Under the pieces are notes generated by a model. The model was not told where the DNA came from. It saw only the letters and a program-made list of their open reading frames with translations, and made no database searches. 10,630 bases of DNA from Pseudomonadota bacterium (GTDB taxonomy: Bacteria; Pseudomonadota; Alphaproteobacteria; Sphingomonadales; Sphingomonadaceae). This document shows, in pieces, positions 1 through 7,622 of this stretch; the first letter of the stretch is position 1; every line of letters begins with the position of its first letter. Both the position numbers and the translations under genes were made by a program. The DNA is taken from positions 1-10,630 of the forward strand of contig JAEWKG010000173.1 of the NCBI GenBank assembly GCA_023386135.1. Direction: 5' to 3'.

Positions 1-352
1 GTTTAGCATTGTCTTTTTCGGTCTTTGCACCGTCGGATGGGCGTCGCGGTTCTTGGACGACCGAGCACAGGTTGAAATTGGACCGCAGGGTGTCCGATCG
101 GCTCGGTGGTCCGATCACGTGATCCCGTGGTCGGAAATTGCCGATATCACCACGTGGACCTACAAGCGACAGAAGTCGATAATCCTGCGTTTGAAGCATC
201 CCGAGCGTTATCCGGGTCGACGCCTGCCGGGGAGACTATCGAGTGCGAACAAGGCACTAACGGGTGGTGACGTATCTATTTCGCTAACCGGCACCAATCG
301 AAGCCATGATGATGCCATGGCGGCCATCACGCTGTTCAAAAACAGCAAGTAA
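1..352 (+). CDS. STM3941-like small membrane protein, 5' truncated by window edge
   Basis: The reading frame is open from the first bases of the window (codons begin at base 2), so this is the C-terminal part of a longer gene; the TTG at 53 is only an internal codon. The first residues seen are hydrophobic (FSIVFFGLCTVGWA) and look like the end of a membrane helix. A soluble beta-rich domain of about 100 residues follows, with an I-P-W-S-E-I motif and an A-N-K-A-L...G-G-D-V-S-I-S-L stretch near the end. That pattern matches what I recall of the STM3941 family of small inner-membrane proteins of unknown function. Base composition is visibly less GC-rich than in the genes to the right, which could mean a different history. 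It converges with the S24 regulator downstream. Family is moderately sure; function is unknown. Confidence 0.7.
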   Translation, partial: FSIVFFGLCTVGWASRFLDDRAQVEIGPQGVRSARWSDHVIPWSEIADITTWTYKRQKSIILRLKHPERYPGRRLPGRLSSANKALTGGDVSISLTGTNRSHDDAMAAITLFKNSK

Positions 353-370
353 GGTGCAACGAGGCACAGC

Positions 371-415
371 CGAAATGCACCGCGCCGGTTTACCGACGCG
401 CGTTGGTGCATTTCG
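371..415. terminator. Inverted repeat between convergent genes, possible bidirectional terminator
   Basis: Two perfect 11-base arms, CGAAATGCACC (371-381) and GGTGCATTTCG (405-415), enclose a 23-base loop that itself holds CGGT-TT-ACCG. The repeat lies between the stop codons of two convergent genes (352 and 444). On either strand the stem is preceded by A's and ends in only three T's, so the U-tract is weak. Related fragments (GGTGCAAC at 353-360, ATGCACC at 425-431) flank it. It could terminate both genes or be a small intergenic repeat; the sequence alone does not decide. Confidence 0.4.
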
Positions 416-443
416 CGTTGCTCAATGCACCCTACGTCGGAAG

Positions 444-1097
444 TTACAACCGTCCGCTCTTCCACACCACGCGGCCGACGATCTCCAGTTCCTCCAGCGC
501 CACCTCGACCGGCGGATAGGCGTAGTTCTGGCTTAGCAGCGTCGCCCTCCCCGGCCCCGCCGCGGCGAGGCGTTTGACCAGCAGGGCGTCGCCCACACGG
601 ACGACATGAATGCCATCGCGCAAGGTGCGCTGGGCGCGGTCGACGAGGATTTCGTCGCCGTCGTGGAGCAGCGGTTCCATCGAATCGCCCTGGACGCGGA
701 TGGCGTGGAGCTCCGCGTTGGCGAGACCCTGTTCGCGCAGCCAGGTGCGCGAGAAGCGGAAGCTGTCAAAGGGCGCCTCGCTGCCGGCGAGCGCTCCGGG
801 TCCGGCGGCGGCGCCGAGCGGCAAGCGCGGCACTTCGATCCACTCACCGCGGGCGAGCGCAGCGTTAGGGGATTTTCCTTCGCCCGCGCCCAGTTCCGAT
901 TCGCCCACGCCAAAGAACTGCGCCAGCTTGCGGCGATCATCCTCCTCCAGCTTGCGCGGGCTGCCTTTGCGAATGAACTGCTGCAAGTAACTGGAATTAC
1001 GCCCGATCATCGTCGATAGACCCGACAGGCTCACGCCGCGCTGCGCGGCGAGATCGAGCAGGCGGCGGCGGGGATCGGTATCCGGCGTGTTCACCAT
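444..1097 (-). CDS. HTH transcriptional repressor with S24 (LexA/CI-type) peptidase domain
   Basis: A 217-residue protein with two domains. Residues about 12-65 form a small helix-turn-helix region (…GVSLSGLSTMIGRNSSYLQQ…). Residues about 85-217 form a LexA/CI/UmuD-type S24 domain. The catalytic Ser is Ser139 in GDSMEP and the Lys is Lys175 in LLVKRL, 36 residues apart, close to the spacing in LexA. An Ala104-Gly105 pair sits 34 residues before the Ser, the same offset as the LexA cleavage site, so damage-induced self-cleavage is conceivable but unproven. It is not LexA itself, because the HTH differs. Start: ATG 1097 lies 7 nt after AGGA (1105-1108); the adjacent ATG at 1100 and a GTG at 1094 are alternatives. 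It is divergent from the 61-residue gene, and the proximal operator-like repeat overlaps its Shine-Dalgarno, which suggests autoregulation. Confidence 0.88.
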   Translation of the reverse strand: MVNTPDTDPRRRLLDLAAQRGVSLSGLSTMIGRNSSYLQQFIRKGSPRKLEEDDRRKLAQFFGVGESELGAGEGKSPNAALARGEWIEVPRLPLGAAAGPGALAGSEAPFDSFRFSRTWLREQGLANAELHAIRVQGDSMEPLLHDGDEILVDRAQRTLRDGIHVVRVGDALLVKRLAAAGPGRATLLSQNYAYPPVEVALEELEIVGRVVWKSGRL

Positions 1098-1104
1098 CAT
1101 TCCT

Positions 1105-1138
1105 TCCTACACGTAGGATTTTTCCTAGACAAGTAGGA
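1105..1138. promoter_or_regulatory. Two tandem operator-like inverted repeats upstream of the S24 repressor
   Basis: Site 1 is TCCTA-CACG-TAGGA (1105-1118) and site 2 is TCCTA-GACAAG-TAGGA (1123-1138). The right-hand portions repeat as GTAGGATTT at 1113-1121 and 1133-1141, exactly 20 bp apart, about two helical turns and thus on the same face of the DNA. Site 1 also contains the likely Shine-Dalgarno of the repressor on the minus strand. Paired inverted repeats beside a dimeric HTH repressor fit autoregulatory operators. Which protein binds (S24 repressor, 61-residue protein or both) is inference. Confidence 0.55.
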
Positions 1139-1199
1139 TTTCAGGCGCAAGCTACGGCTCTCGATCGCCCAACGAGTCGCTACTGGATCGAGGAGTCGC

Positions 1200-1385
1200 A
1201 TGCTGATCCGCACCATCGAGAAATTCCTCCGCGAGCAACAGATGCCCGCCACCAAGTTCGGCCGCCTGGCCGCCAACGACCCGCGCCTGGTCCTCGACCT
1301 GAGGCTGGGTCGCGAACCGCGTTCCGCAATGCGGTCGCGGGTGGAACATTTCATGAACAAATACCGGGAGACCATCCATGTTTGA
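1200..1385 (+). CDS. Small Cro-like helix-turn-helix protein
   Basis: A 61-residue basic protein. The stretch PATKFGRLAANDPRLVLDL at residues 16-34 reads as a helix-turn-helix of the Cro/CI type (T-K-F-G-R-L-A as the first helix, D-P-R-L-V-L-D-L as the recognition helix), followed by a basic G-R-E-P-R segment and a short final helix. No other domain fits in this length. Start: ATG 1200 is preceded by AGGAG (1191-1195) with 4 nt spacing. It runs divergently from the S24 repressor, with the paired inverted repeats between them, so it is likely part of the same regulatory unit. Its last 8 nt overlap the start of the next gene, implying translational coupling. I recall similar short proteins in sphingomonads annotated as hypothetical. 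DNA binding is inferred from pattern only. Confidence 0.7.
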   Translation: MLIRTIEKFLREQQMPATKFGRLAANDPRLVLDLRLGREPRSAMRSRVEHFMNKYRETIHV

Positions 1386-1725
1386 CAGCAAGCCACCCGC
1401 CCCGCCCCGTGTTCGCAAAGGCGCCAGCGAGCGGTTGCGCGAGGCGCTGGTCGCGCTCGCCGGCGGTCATGCGCAGGTTATCGCACATCGCCAGAAGAAC
1501 TGGGCGAGCATCACCTTCGCGGGATCGCGGCACACGCTCGAACTCGCGTTCGCCGGGGCCGAGGCGGTCGCGGCGGGCGAGGCCTTCATTGCGGAGTTGC
1601 CCGAGCATGAGTTCGCCATCCCACGGCAGCTGGTCGCCGAAGCGAACGTAGTCGCGGTCGATCACCGGCTCGATCCGCCGCACCTGACGGTCACCTGCGA
1701 AGTCCTGATGCTGGAGGATATGTGA
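1378..1725 (+). CDS. Hypothetical protein coupled to the Cro-like gene
   Basis: A 115-residue protein that I do not recognise with confidence. It has a short Pro-rich N-terminus (KPPAPPR), an alpha-helical segment at about residues 15-35, and then an alternating hydrophobic pattern (HTLELAF, ANVVAVDH, LTVTCEVLML) that suggests a compact alpha/beta fold. There is no signal peptide or membrane helix, so it is probably cytoplasmic. Start: ATG 1378 has GGGAG at 1366-1370, 7 nt upstream, and overlaps the previous gene by 8 nt, which supports cotranscription. No catalytic motif is visible. A role linked to the upstream regulator pair is suggested only by the overlap. Confidence 0.75.
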   Translation: MFDSKPPAPPRVRKGASERLREALVALAGGHAQVIAHRQKNWASITFAGSRHTLELAFAGAEAVAAGEAFIAELPEHEFAIPRQLVAEANVVAVDHRLDPPHLTVTCEVLMLEDM

Positions 1726-1783
1726 ACAATTGACCCCTGGAAGCCACGCGATAGTCATGGGTCCAGGATAATGGGGGATTCCA

Positions 1784-2488
1784 ATGCGCAAGCTTGCACC
1801 GATGCTGCTGATCACCGCTCTCGCCGCTCCGGTGGCTGCGCAGGATCTCGAAAGCCAGGAGGTGGTCGTCACTGCCCAGCGCATCGAACAGGACGACTAT
1901 TCGCGTGACATGCCTGCCGTCGGCCTGCGCCGGCCGGCGGACTTTTTGGTGCAAGAGGTCGCCATTCGCGGCGACACTCGCGAGCCGGAGCAGAGACGCA
2001 AGGAAATTCGCGCCATGCTCACCGATGCGGTCCGGCGCGCCGGCACGGCGGGGGTCGAGCTGTCGTACGGAGAGTATATCCTCACTCCGCTGACAACGGC
2101 GAATGTCGACGACGTGGCGCTCGAGAATGACACCCGGCCCGACAGTGAACGAGTGACCTTTCTAGTCAAGGCCAGGCTGGCCGGCACGCAGTCGGGTCAG
2201 GCGGCCCAAGCGCAGATCAAGCGGTTTATCGACGCGGTGCCCGAAGTGGGGCGCGCGCAGATGGACGAATGGGGAGATTCCACACTCTCTATCGTCGGAC
2301 CCGACAGCTATCGCCCGCAGATCGCCGAGCAGATCGCAGCCGACGCCAATGCGATGGCGGGGCGTGTCGGCGCCAACTATGCGGTGGAGATCGAAGGGCT
2401 CAACATGCCGGTGCAGTGGTCGCGCTCGGGTCCCGGTGAGGTGCTGCTGTATGTGCCGTACAAGCTGACGGTCGTGCCGCGTCCCTGA
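1784..2488 (+). CDS. Secreted SIMPL-like protein with a TonB-box-like N-terminus
   Basis: A 234-residue protein with a Sec signal peptide: a basic start (MRKL), a hydrophobic stretch to residue 17, and a likely cut after Val-Ala-Ala19. The mature N-terminus contains EVVVTAQR (residues 26-33), the sequence usually seen as the TonB-box region of sphingomonad TonB-dependent receptors. There is no room for a plug or a beta-barrel. The body (about 52-234) has the helix-plus-strand rhythm of SIMPL/DUF541 periplasmic proteins, including an Ala-rich helix near 178-198 and a final hydrophobic strand (GEVLLYVPYKLTVVP). The SIMPL assignment is tentative. Start: ATG 1784 has GGGGGA at 1773-1778, 5 nt upstream. 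It is probably periplasmic. It stands alone and converges with the aldehyde dehydrogenase. Confidence 0.75.
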   Translation: MRKLAPMLLITALAAPVAAQDLESQEVVVTAQRIEQDDYSRDMPAVGLRRPADFLVQEVAIRGDTREPEQRRKEIRAMLTDAVRRAGTAGVELSYGEYILTPLTTANVDDVALENDTRPDSERVTFLVKARLAGTQSGQAAQAQIKRFIDAVPEVGRAQMDEWGDSTLSIVGPDSYRPQIAEQIAADANAMAGRVGANYAVEIEGLNMPVQWSRSGPGEVLLYVPYKLTVVPRP

Positions 2489-2502
2489 CGGGCGAATTTC
2501 GC

Positions 2503-2524
2503 GTGAACTTTGGGTGAACTTTGG
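2503..2524. repeat. Perfect 11-bp tandem duplication
   Basis: GTGAACTTTGG occurs twice head to tail (2503-2513 and 2514-2524) in the 44-bp gap between two convergent genes. A GC-rich stem follows immediately: GGCGGC at 2523-2528 pairs with GCCGCC at 2538-2543 across the aldehyde dehydrogenase stop codon. There is no T-tract, so a terminator is not well supported. The duplication may be simple replication slippage. Confidence 0.6.
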
Positions 2525-2532
2525 CGGCCGGC

Positions 2533-3972
<1,440 letters not shown>

Positions 3973-3982
3973 GGCCCCCCGG

Positions 3983-5446
3983 TTAATGCGCCACTCCTGC
4001 CCGACCGCCGCGCACGAAGGCAAGCCCCGCGAGGCCGACCGCGAGCAGGAACACGATCGAGGCGAAGCCCCACTGCTGGCTGTGCGTCAGCCGCGTCACC
4101 AGGCTCACCAGCCCCGGCGCGAGCCAGGCAGTGGCGACGCCGGAGAGCGCATAGACGCCGAAGAAGGCGCCGGTCTGATCGGGGGGAGTCAACCGGGTGA
4201 GCGCGGTGCGCGAGGAAGCGTATTGGGCGGTGATGAAGATGGCGTTGTTGAAGCCGATGAGCAGGTAGAGGAGGTCGGGCAGCGTACGGTACACTGGCCC
4301 GTCCCACAGCGGCGCGTGCGCGGCGCTGTCCCACGGCCAGAAATAGAGAATCGTGTCTGGCTTCATGCCCAGCAGTGCGACAAGGCTGATCATCGTCATG
4401 CCGATCTCGATCGTCAGCGCGTTGCGCGGGCCGACGCGGTCGTCGAGCCAGCGGCCGACCTGCCCGCCGGCCACAGCGACCACGCTCAGGATGATGCCGG
4501 TGATGAGCAAGTCGAGCGAGCCCCATCCCATCACGCCCGCCGCGAGCACGCCGAAGAAGAACAGCACCCCGTTCATTCCGTCGTAGAAGAACATCCGCGC
4601 CGCCAGAAAGACCACCGCATCGCGGTTGCGGCGCACGGTCGCGATCATCCGCGCGATGTCACCCGCCCCCTCGCGGAAAGCGCGCAGGAGCGGCGTGCCG
4701 GTGCGCGGGGTGTCGGGGGTGAAGAAGAACAGCGGCAATGCGCCCAGCGCGAGCAACGCAGCGGCGAGCAAAGCCACCACCCGCTCCGGCTCGTGCGCGG
4801 CGGCGTCGAACCCGAACAGCGGCTGCGCCGGCACCCACCACCAGTCGACCTTGCCCGGCAGCGCGAAGGCCCAGGCGGTGAACCCCAGCGCAACCACGGA
4901 GGCCGCGTTGCCGAGCGACAGTGCAAGCCCGGATGCGGCATGCACGTTCCTGAGCCCAGCCGCGCGCACCAGCATCGCATTGTGGAACACCTCCGACCAC
5001 GCGAACAGGACGCCGACCAGCACCGTTATGGTCATGGTCATGGCAATGGTGAGTCCGGTGCCGTCGGGCTTGGCCCACCACAGCAATGCAGTCAGTGGAA
5101 CCATGGCCGCCACGATCAGCCCCAGCCCAGGCTTTCGCGGCCCCAGCCGGTCGAGCGCCGCGCCCAGGATCGGCCCGGTCAGCATGACGATCCATCCAGC
5201 GTATTGGGCATAGCGGGCGATCAGTTCCTGCCCGCGCACCGGATCCCCGACCAGAGTGGCCGAGACGTAGGGCATGAAGATGTAGATGGTGATGAGGATT
5301 ACGTATGGGTCGCGTCCGCCCTCGAACACCGACCATGCCACCGCCCCACGGTTGAGCCGGCCGCTCTCGGGCGCGATCTCGGTCACCATCGGTTCCGCGA
5401 CGACCGAGGCAGGCCCGAGCACCTCGGGCACGGTGGGTTCGTTCAC
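3983..5446 (-). CDS. MFS transporter, UMF1/Atg22-like
   Basis: A 487-residue polytopic inner-membrane protein with about 12 predicted helices after a roughly 30-residue Pro/Glu-rich cytoplasmic N-terminus. Motif-A-like loops occur in both halves: DRLGPRKP at 99-106 and DDRVGPRN at 335-342, the expected pseudo-repeat of the major facilitator superfamily. The stretch around 407-436 (AQYASSRTAL…PPD…FFGVYALSG) is the pattern I associate with the UMF1 group, which includes the yeast vacuolar amino-acid exporter Atg22. Bacterial members have mostly unknown substrates; by context this one may carry a hydroxyacid, oxoacid or product of the neighbouring enzymes (inference). Start: GTG 5446 with GGGAG at 5453-5457, 6 nt upstream; the ATG at 5451 is out of frame. 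It ends 10 nt before the aldehyde dehydrogenase start, so they are likely cotranscribed. Confidence 0.88.
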   Translation of the reverse strand: MNEPTVPEVLGPASVVAEPMVTEIAPESGRLNRGAVAWSVFEGGRDPYVILITIYIFMPYVSATLVGDPVRGQELIARYAQYAGWIVMLTGPILGAALDRLGPRKPGLGLIVAAMVPLTALLWWAKPDGTGLTIAMTMTITVLVGVLFAWSEVFHNAMLVRAAGLRNVHAASGLALSLGNAASVVALGFTAWAFALPGKVDWWWVPAQPLFGFDAAAHEPERVVALLAAALLALGALPLFFFTPDTPRTGTPLLRAFREGAGDIARMIATVRRNRDAVVFLAARMFFYDGMNGVLFFFGVLAAGVMGWGSLDLLITGIILSVVAVAGGQVGRWLDDRVGPRNALTIEIGMTMISLVALLGMKPDTILYFWPWDSAAHAPLWDGPVYRTLPDLLYLLIGFNNAIFITAQYASSRTALTRLTPPDQTGAFFGVYALSGVATAWLAPGLVSLVTRLTHSQQWGFASIVFLLAVGLAGLAFVRGGRAGVAH

Positions 5447-5527
5447 GCCATTCTCCCGTCACGCCAACCTCTTGCGGGCGGCGGCTCGGAGGCGAAGATG
5501 TCCGATGTCGGCGCCGCGCGCCAGCGG

Positions 5528-5770
5528 CTATTTAGCGCTGTTCGCGTCTGCTTGGCGCTTGAGCCTGGCTTTCTCGCGCTGCTCGATCCGGTGCGAGCGC
5601 CACCGCAGGCCCATGCCGGCGATCGAGGTCAACGCGCCGAGGATCAGGCACGTCATCAGCAGCGCGTCGTCCTTGGCGCCCTTGAGCGCGACGATCGCCA
5701 ACAGGATCACGCTGACGGTGGAAGTAAGATAGCCCGCCCCCTTGAAGCGGGACGCGCGGTTCAATGGCAT
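5528..5770 (-). CDS. Small two-helix membrane protein, hypothetical
   Basis: An 80-residue protein with two hydrophobic segments (about residues 12-30, YLTSTVSVILLAIVAL, and 36-54, ALLMTCLILGALTSIAGMG) and a strongly basic C-terminal tail (about 56-75). The charges suggest an inner-membrane hairpin with the tail in the cytoplasm. No family is recognised. The ATG at 5770 has no convincing Shine-Dalgarno. The frame is open upstream all the way to the stop codon of the AlsS-like gene (5864), and the extra residues (RIGLRYDEYVALADA before the Met) look protein-like, but no ATG, GTG or TTG precedes them. The true start may therefore be a rare codon, or translation may depend on the upstream gene. 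It lies between the AlsS-like gene and the transporter on the same strand. Confidence 0.6.
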   Translation of the reverse strand: MPLNRASRFKGAGYLTSTVSVILLAIVALKGAKDDALLMTCLILGALTSIAGMGLRWRSHRIEQREKARLKRQADANSAK

Positions 5771-5863
5771 CGCGTCGGCAAGCGCAACATATTCGTCATA
5801 TCGAAGTCCAATGCGCGCCGCCGAAAGGACGTTCCGAGCCTGATCCTTGTTAGGTGGCGCCTC

Positions 5864-7525
5864 TCACAGCGCCTTCGACAGCGCCTTGATGTCCTTGTTG
5901 AGGATCTGATCGTTCTCGGAATAGTCGACCGGGCAATCGATCAGATGCACGCCCGGCGTGTCGCGGCAATGCGCCAGCAGCTCCTTCAGATGATCGCTCG
6001 ATTCCACTCGGTGCCCGCTCGAGCCGTAGCTTTCCGCGTATTTCACGAAGTCCGGGTTGCCGTAGGTGAGGCCGAAGTCGGCAAAACCCATGTTGGCCTG
6101 CTTCCAGCGGATCATCCCGTACGCGTCGTCGCGCAGGATCAGCACGGTGAGGTTGAGGCCGAGGCGGACAGCGGTCTCCATCTCCTGGCTGTTCATCATG
6201 AACCCGCCGTCGCCGCAGATCGCCATCACCTTGCGTGTCGGATAGAGCATCGCACTCATCATCGCGCTCGGCAGGCCCGCGCCCATCGTCGCCAGCGCGT
6301 TATCGAGCAGGACGGTGTTGGGGAGGAACGCGCAATAGCCGCGCGCGAACCAGATCTTGTACACCCCGTTGTCGAGACAGATGATCCCGTCGCGGGGCAT
6401 GCACTCGCGCACCTGATGCACGAGGTGCGGCGGGAAGATCGGGAAGCGCGCATCGCCGGCGAGCTTGCTGGTGTGCTCCAGCTCTGCCTTGCGGTAGCCG
6501 AGCATATGCCCAAAATCCCACGAGCGGTTGGGCGAGATGTCGTCCTTGATCTGCCAGATGGCGATGGCGATATCGCCGATCACTTCGATCTGGGGGAAGT
6601 AAACGGGGTCGACCTCGGCGGTGCGGGTCGAGACGTGGATCACCCGCGCCCCGCCCGGTTTCATGAAGAATGGCGGCTTCTCGATCACGTCGTGGCCGAC
6701 GTTGATGATGAGGTCCGCGTCCTCCACCGCACGGTGCACGAAGTCGCCCGCCGACAGCGCCGCGCAGCCGAGGAACTTCGGGTGCCGCTCGTCGATCACG
6801 CCCTTGCCCATCTGGGTGGTCAGGAAGGGGATGCCCGTCTTTTCGACGAACTGTTCGAGCATCCGCCCGCACAGCTTGCGGTTGGCGCCCGCGCCGATGA
6901 CGAGGATGGGCGCCTTGGCCTGCTCGATCGCCTCGACCGCCTGCCGCACGGCCTTGGGCTCGGCCGAGGGACGCCGCGCGACCGAGCGCTGGATCGGCAG
7001 CGAGTCGGTCTTCTCCTCGGCGATGTCCTCGGGGAATTCGAGGTGCACCGCGCCCGGCTTCTCTTCCTCGGCCAGCCGGTACGCCTCGCGCACGCGGCTG
7101 GGGATGTTGTCGCCGGCCGCGAGCTGGTGGGTGTACTTGGTGATCGGCTCCATCATCGACACCACGTCGAGGATCTGGAACCTTCCCTGCTTCGATTTCT
7201 TGATCGGCTTCTGCCCGGTGATCATCATCATCGGCATGCCGCCGAGCTGGGCATAGGCAGCGGCGGTCACGAAGTTGGTCGCGCCGGGGCCGAGCGTCGC
7301 CACGCACACCCCGGTCTTGCCGGTGTGCCGGCCGTAAGTCGCGGCCATGAAGCCCGCGCCCTGCTCGTGCCGGGTCAGCACCAGCTCGATCTGCTTCGAC
7401 CGGCTGAGCGAATCGAGGAAGTCGAGGTTCTCTTCGCCCGGCACGCCGAAGATGTACTCGCAGCCTTCGGCCTCGAGACACTCGATGAACAGATCCGACG
7501 CCTTGCGCTTGCCGTCTTCGGCCAT
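5864..7525 (-). CDS. Acetolactate synthase-like thiamine-diphosphate enzyme (AlsS/IlvB family)
   Basis: A 553-residue enzyme with the three-domain layout of the pyruvate oxidase/acetolactate synthase group: PYR domain about 8-175, central domain about 190-330, PP domain about 370-535. Visible sites are the ThDP-activating Glu54 in TRHEQGAGFMA, the FQILD motif at 116-120, and the Mg/ThDP motif GDGGFMMN at 438-445. The C-terminus (VKYAESYG…RVES…CPVDYSEN) follows catabolic Bacillus-type AlsS closely, so condensation of two pyruvates is the default guess. No regulatory subunit, acetolactate decarboxylase or ilvC is nearby, so another 2-oxoacid substrate is possible. Start: ATG 7525 with AGGGGG at 7535-7540. 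It follows the hydroxyacid dehydrogenase by 97 nt and precedes the small membrane protein, transporter and aldehyde dehydrogenase on the same strand. Confidence 0.87.
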   Translation of the reverse strand: MAEDGKRKASDLFIECLEAEGCEYIFGVPGEENLDFLDSLSRSKQIELVLTRHEQGAGFMAATYGRHTGKTGVCVATLGPGATNFVTAAAYAQLGGMPMMMITGQKPIKKSKQGRFQILDVVSMMEPITKYTHQLAAGDNIPSRVREAYRLAEEEKPGAVHLEFPEDIAEEKTDSLPIQRSVARRPSAEPKAVRQAVEAIEQAKAPILVIGAGANRKLCGRMLEQFVEKTGIPFLTTQMGKGVIDERHPKFLGCAALSAGDFVHRAVEDADLIINVGHDVIEKPPFFMKPGGARVIHVSTRTAEVDPVYFPQIEVIGDIAIAIWQIKDDISPNRSWDFGHMLGYRKAELEHTSKLAGDARFPIFPPHLVHQVRECMPRDGIICLDNGVYKIWFARGYCAFLPNTVLLDNALATMGAGLPSAMMSAMLYPTRKVMAICGDGGFMMNSQEMETAVRLGLNLTVLILRDDAYGMIRWKQANMGFADFGLTYGNPDFVKYAESYGSSGHRVESSDHLKELLAHCRDTPGVHLIDCPVDYSENDQILNKDIKALSKAL

Positions 7526-7577
7526 GTTCTCAATCCCCCTGCACGATACCGCGCACCCGCCCGACGCTGTTGCCGCG

Positions 7578-7590
7578 TCGCTTTAAGCGA
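7578..7590. promoter_or_regulatory. Short palindrome upstream of the AlsS-like gene
   Basis: TCGCTT-T-AAGCGA is a 13-bp palindrome in the 97-nt gap between the hydroxyacid dehydrogenase stop and the AlsS-like start, 53 nt upstream of that ATG. A TTGATA hexamer (minus strand, 7595-7600) lies just upstream, but no good -10 box follows at normal spacing. It could be an operator or chance. Confidence 0.2.
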
Positions 7591-7622
7591 GGGATATCAA
7601 AGCAGCGGGCGCGAGTCTTGCG

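Noticed and set aside
444..1097. Calling the S24 protein LexA
   Set aside because: The peptidase domain fits, but the N-terminal HTH lacks LexA features and the context is not an SOS locus; a generic S24 repressor is the safer call.
1726..1783. Promoter for the TonB-box protein (TTGACC at 1730, GATAAT at 1767)
   Set aside because: The hexamers are 31 bp apart, too far for a sigma70-type promoter, and no better pair was found.
5029..5044. Short ATGGTC tandem repeat
   Set aside because: It encodes the Met/Thr-rich part of a transporter membrane helix (MTMTIT) and needs no other explanation.
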